A DNA stretch of 64,000 nt from Pseudomonas synxantha (GTDB lineage: Bacteria; Pseudomonadota; Gammaproteobacteria; Pseudomonadales; Pseudomonadaceae): the NCBI RefSeq assembly GCF_900105675.1, contig NZ_LT629786.1:2852001-2916000 (forward strand), in the 5' to 3' direction. Below, in pieces: positions 63,102 through 64,000 of the stretch. The notes below the pieces were generated by a model. That model did not search any database. It was not told where the DNA came from and worked only from the letters and a program-made list of their open reading frames with translations. The position numbers and the translations under genes were made by a program. How positions within the stretch are numbered: position 1 is the stretch's first letter; each line of letters opens with the position of its first letter.

Positions 63102-63897
63102 GTGGCCTCCGATAGATCGAAGGCTTGACCAGCTTCAGCTCGTCGGTCACGCCGTTGAGGCTTTCCGAGTGGCTGACCAGGAAATAGCCGCCAGGCTTGA
63201 GATGGCTGACCAGACGCTTGACGACCTGCACTTTGGTATCGCTGTCGAAATAGATCATCACGTTGCGCAGGAAGATCACGTCGAACATGCCGACTTTCGG
63301 CAGCGGATTGTTCAAATTGATCGCCTGGAAATCGATTTTCGCCGCGAGCGCCGGATCGACCATGAAGCAACCGTGGTTGGCACCGACGCCCTTGAGGCAA
63401 TATTTGTGCAGCAGCGCTTCGGGAATGCCGCGTATACCCTCGAGGGGGTAGCGCCCTTGGCGGGCTTTATCCAGCACACGGCTGCTGATGTCCGACGCCA
63501 TGATCTCCCAAGGCCGACCGGCCAGGTTGTCCGCCAGCACCATTGCCAGGGTGTAAGGTTCTTCACCGGTGGAGCAGGCGCCACTCCATACCCGCAGCGT
63601 TGCGTTGCCACGCAGTTCGGGCAGGGCCACGTCGCGCAGGAAGTCAAAATGCTTGGGTTCGCGGAAAAAATAGGTTTCGTTGGTGGTCAGCATGTCTACC
63701 GCCACCTGCAGTTCCGTGGCGTCCTTCATCAACACCTTGTAGTAAGCACCGTAGGTCGTGAGCTCGAACGCCTGCAGTCGCTTGGCAAGCCGTGCGCTGA
63801 CCAACTGTTTTTTCGCATCGGACAGGCTGATGCCGGCGATCTGATGGATAAGGCTGCGAAACTGCTGGAACTCGGCGTCGGAGAGAATCACGTTCAT
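63094..63897 (-). CDS. cheR: Chemotaxis protein methyltransferase CheR
   Basis: A 267-residue CheR: N-terminal helical domain (FQQFRSLIHQIAGISLSDAK; LTTNETYFFREPKHFDFLRD) and the SAM-binding domain (RVWSGACSTGEEPYTLAMVL; FDVIFLRNVMIYFD; GGYFLVSHSESL). It methylates receptor glutamates. With cheD and cheB it matches the order of the Che2 cluster of P. aeruginosa (cheR-cheD-cheB). Confidence 0.95.
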   Translation of the reverse strand: MNVILSDAEFQQFRSLIHQIAGISLSDAKKQLVSARLAKRLQAFELTTYGAYYKVLMKDATELQVAVDMLTTNETYFFREPKHFDFLRDVALPELRGNATLRVWSGACSTGEEPYTLAMVLADNLAGRPWEIMASDISSRVLDKARQGRYPLEGIRGIPEALLHKYCLKGVGANHGCFMVDPALAAKIDFQAINLNNPLPKVGMFDVIFLRNVMIYFDSDTKVQVVKRLVSHLKPGGYFLVSHSESLNGVTDELKLVKPSIYRRPHA

Positions 63898-63918
63898 AAG
63901 GGCATCCCAAAAGTTGAA

Positions 63919-64000
63919 TCAGGCGGTGGCAGGCAGCAAGGCTTCAAAGTCCGCCAGCCCATCGATCGGTTCCAGGGACAACACGCGACCGATATCCAGC
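63919..64000 (-). CDS. cheW: CheW-like coupling protein, C-terminal end (partial)
   Basis: Only the last 27 codons are in the window: LDIGRVLSLEPIDGLADFEA and then LLPATA. The LLDIxxLLS-type ending and position just upstream of cheR suggest CheW. The rest lies beyond the window edge, so this is a fragment call. Confidence 0.6.
   Translation of the reverse strand, partial: LDIGRVLSLEPIDGLADFEALLPATA

Overview
The window is chromosomal DNA of a Pseudomonas of the P. fluorescens group. The evidence is the high GC content, the dauBAR D-arginine locus, xylose genes of the xylR/xylAFGH type, many GGGAGGGGGC / GCCCCCTCCC hairpin repeats (REPIN-like), and typical small Pseudomonas-only proteins. No rRNA, tRNA or CRISPR array was seen.

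Layout. (1) 1-17124: the 3' part of a salicylate-capped, pyochelin/yersiniabactin/coelibactin-like metallophore operon. It holds the end of an NRPS (A-MT-PCP-TE), two ABC transporters, a saccharopine-dehydrogenase-like protein, two methyltransferases, a P450, a thiazolinyl imide reductase, a VOC protein, and salicylate activation, editing and synthesis genes (pchD, pchC, pchB, pchA types). Twelve of the thirteen genes start inside the gene before them. (2) 17012-28569: xylR and xylAFGH, interrupted between xylR and xylA by about 5 kb of type VI secretion PAAR effector and immunity genes. This array has two full effectors, three paralogous membrane immunity genes and two orphan effector 3' tails. 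(3) 28598-30213: an exact 764-bp tandem repeat of [REPIN - structured leader - small DUF6124/DUF3077-like gene]. The two leaders differ by compensatory base changes. (4) 30254-33838: dauB-dauA-dauR for D-arginine use, with a solute-binding protein. (5) 34083-36627: mmsA with a divergent LysR gene. (6) 36700-38321: a structured ~400-bp intergenic repeat split by an IS481-type insertion with a 6-bp target duplication; a second, uninterrupted copy lies near 61 kb. (7) 38661-42722: a molybdenum hydroxylase (2Fe-2S subunit, molybdopterin subunit, tri-haem cytochrome c). (8) 42841-50350: small and housekeeping genes (lipoproteins, CinA-type amidase, M42 peptidase, OBAP/DUF1264 lipoprotein, DUF421 protein, two GNAT enzymes, a broken MerR gene). 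(9) 50379-60405: a Cache-GGDEF diguanylate cyclase, LysR/azoR, SDR, EamA transporter, LysR, and an aromatic-acid type efflux operon (DUF1656-HlyD-FUSC) with a divergent AraC regulator. (10) 60542-64000: small uncertain ORFs, the intact repeat copy, and cheB-cheD-cheR-cheW of an alternative chemosensory cluster.

The most notable signals are the candidate structured RNA leader at 28858-29038 / 29622-29802, the layered PAAR effector-immunity array inserted into the xylose locus, and a metallophore operon with several unusual enzymes: a Cys-nucleophile thioesterase, a methyltransferase that looks like a relic A-MT didomain, and a P450 lacking the usual I-helix threonine.
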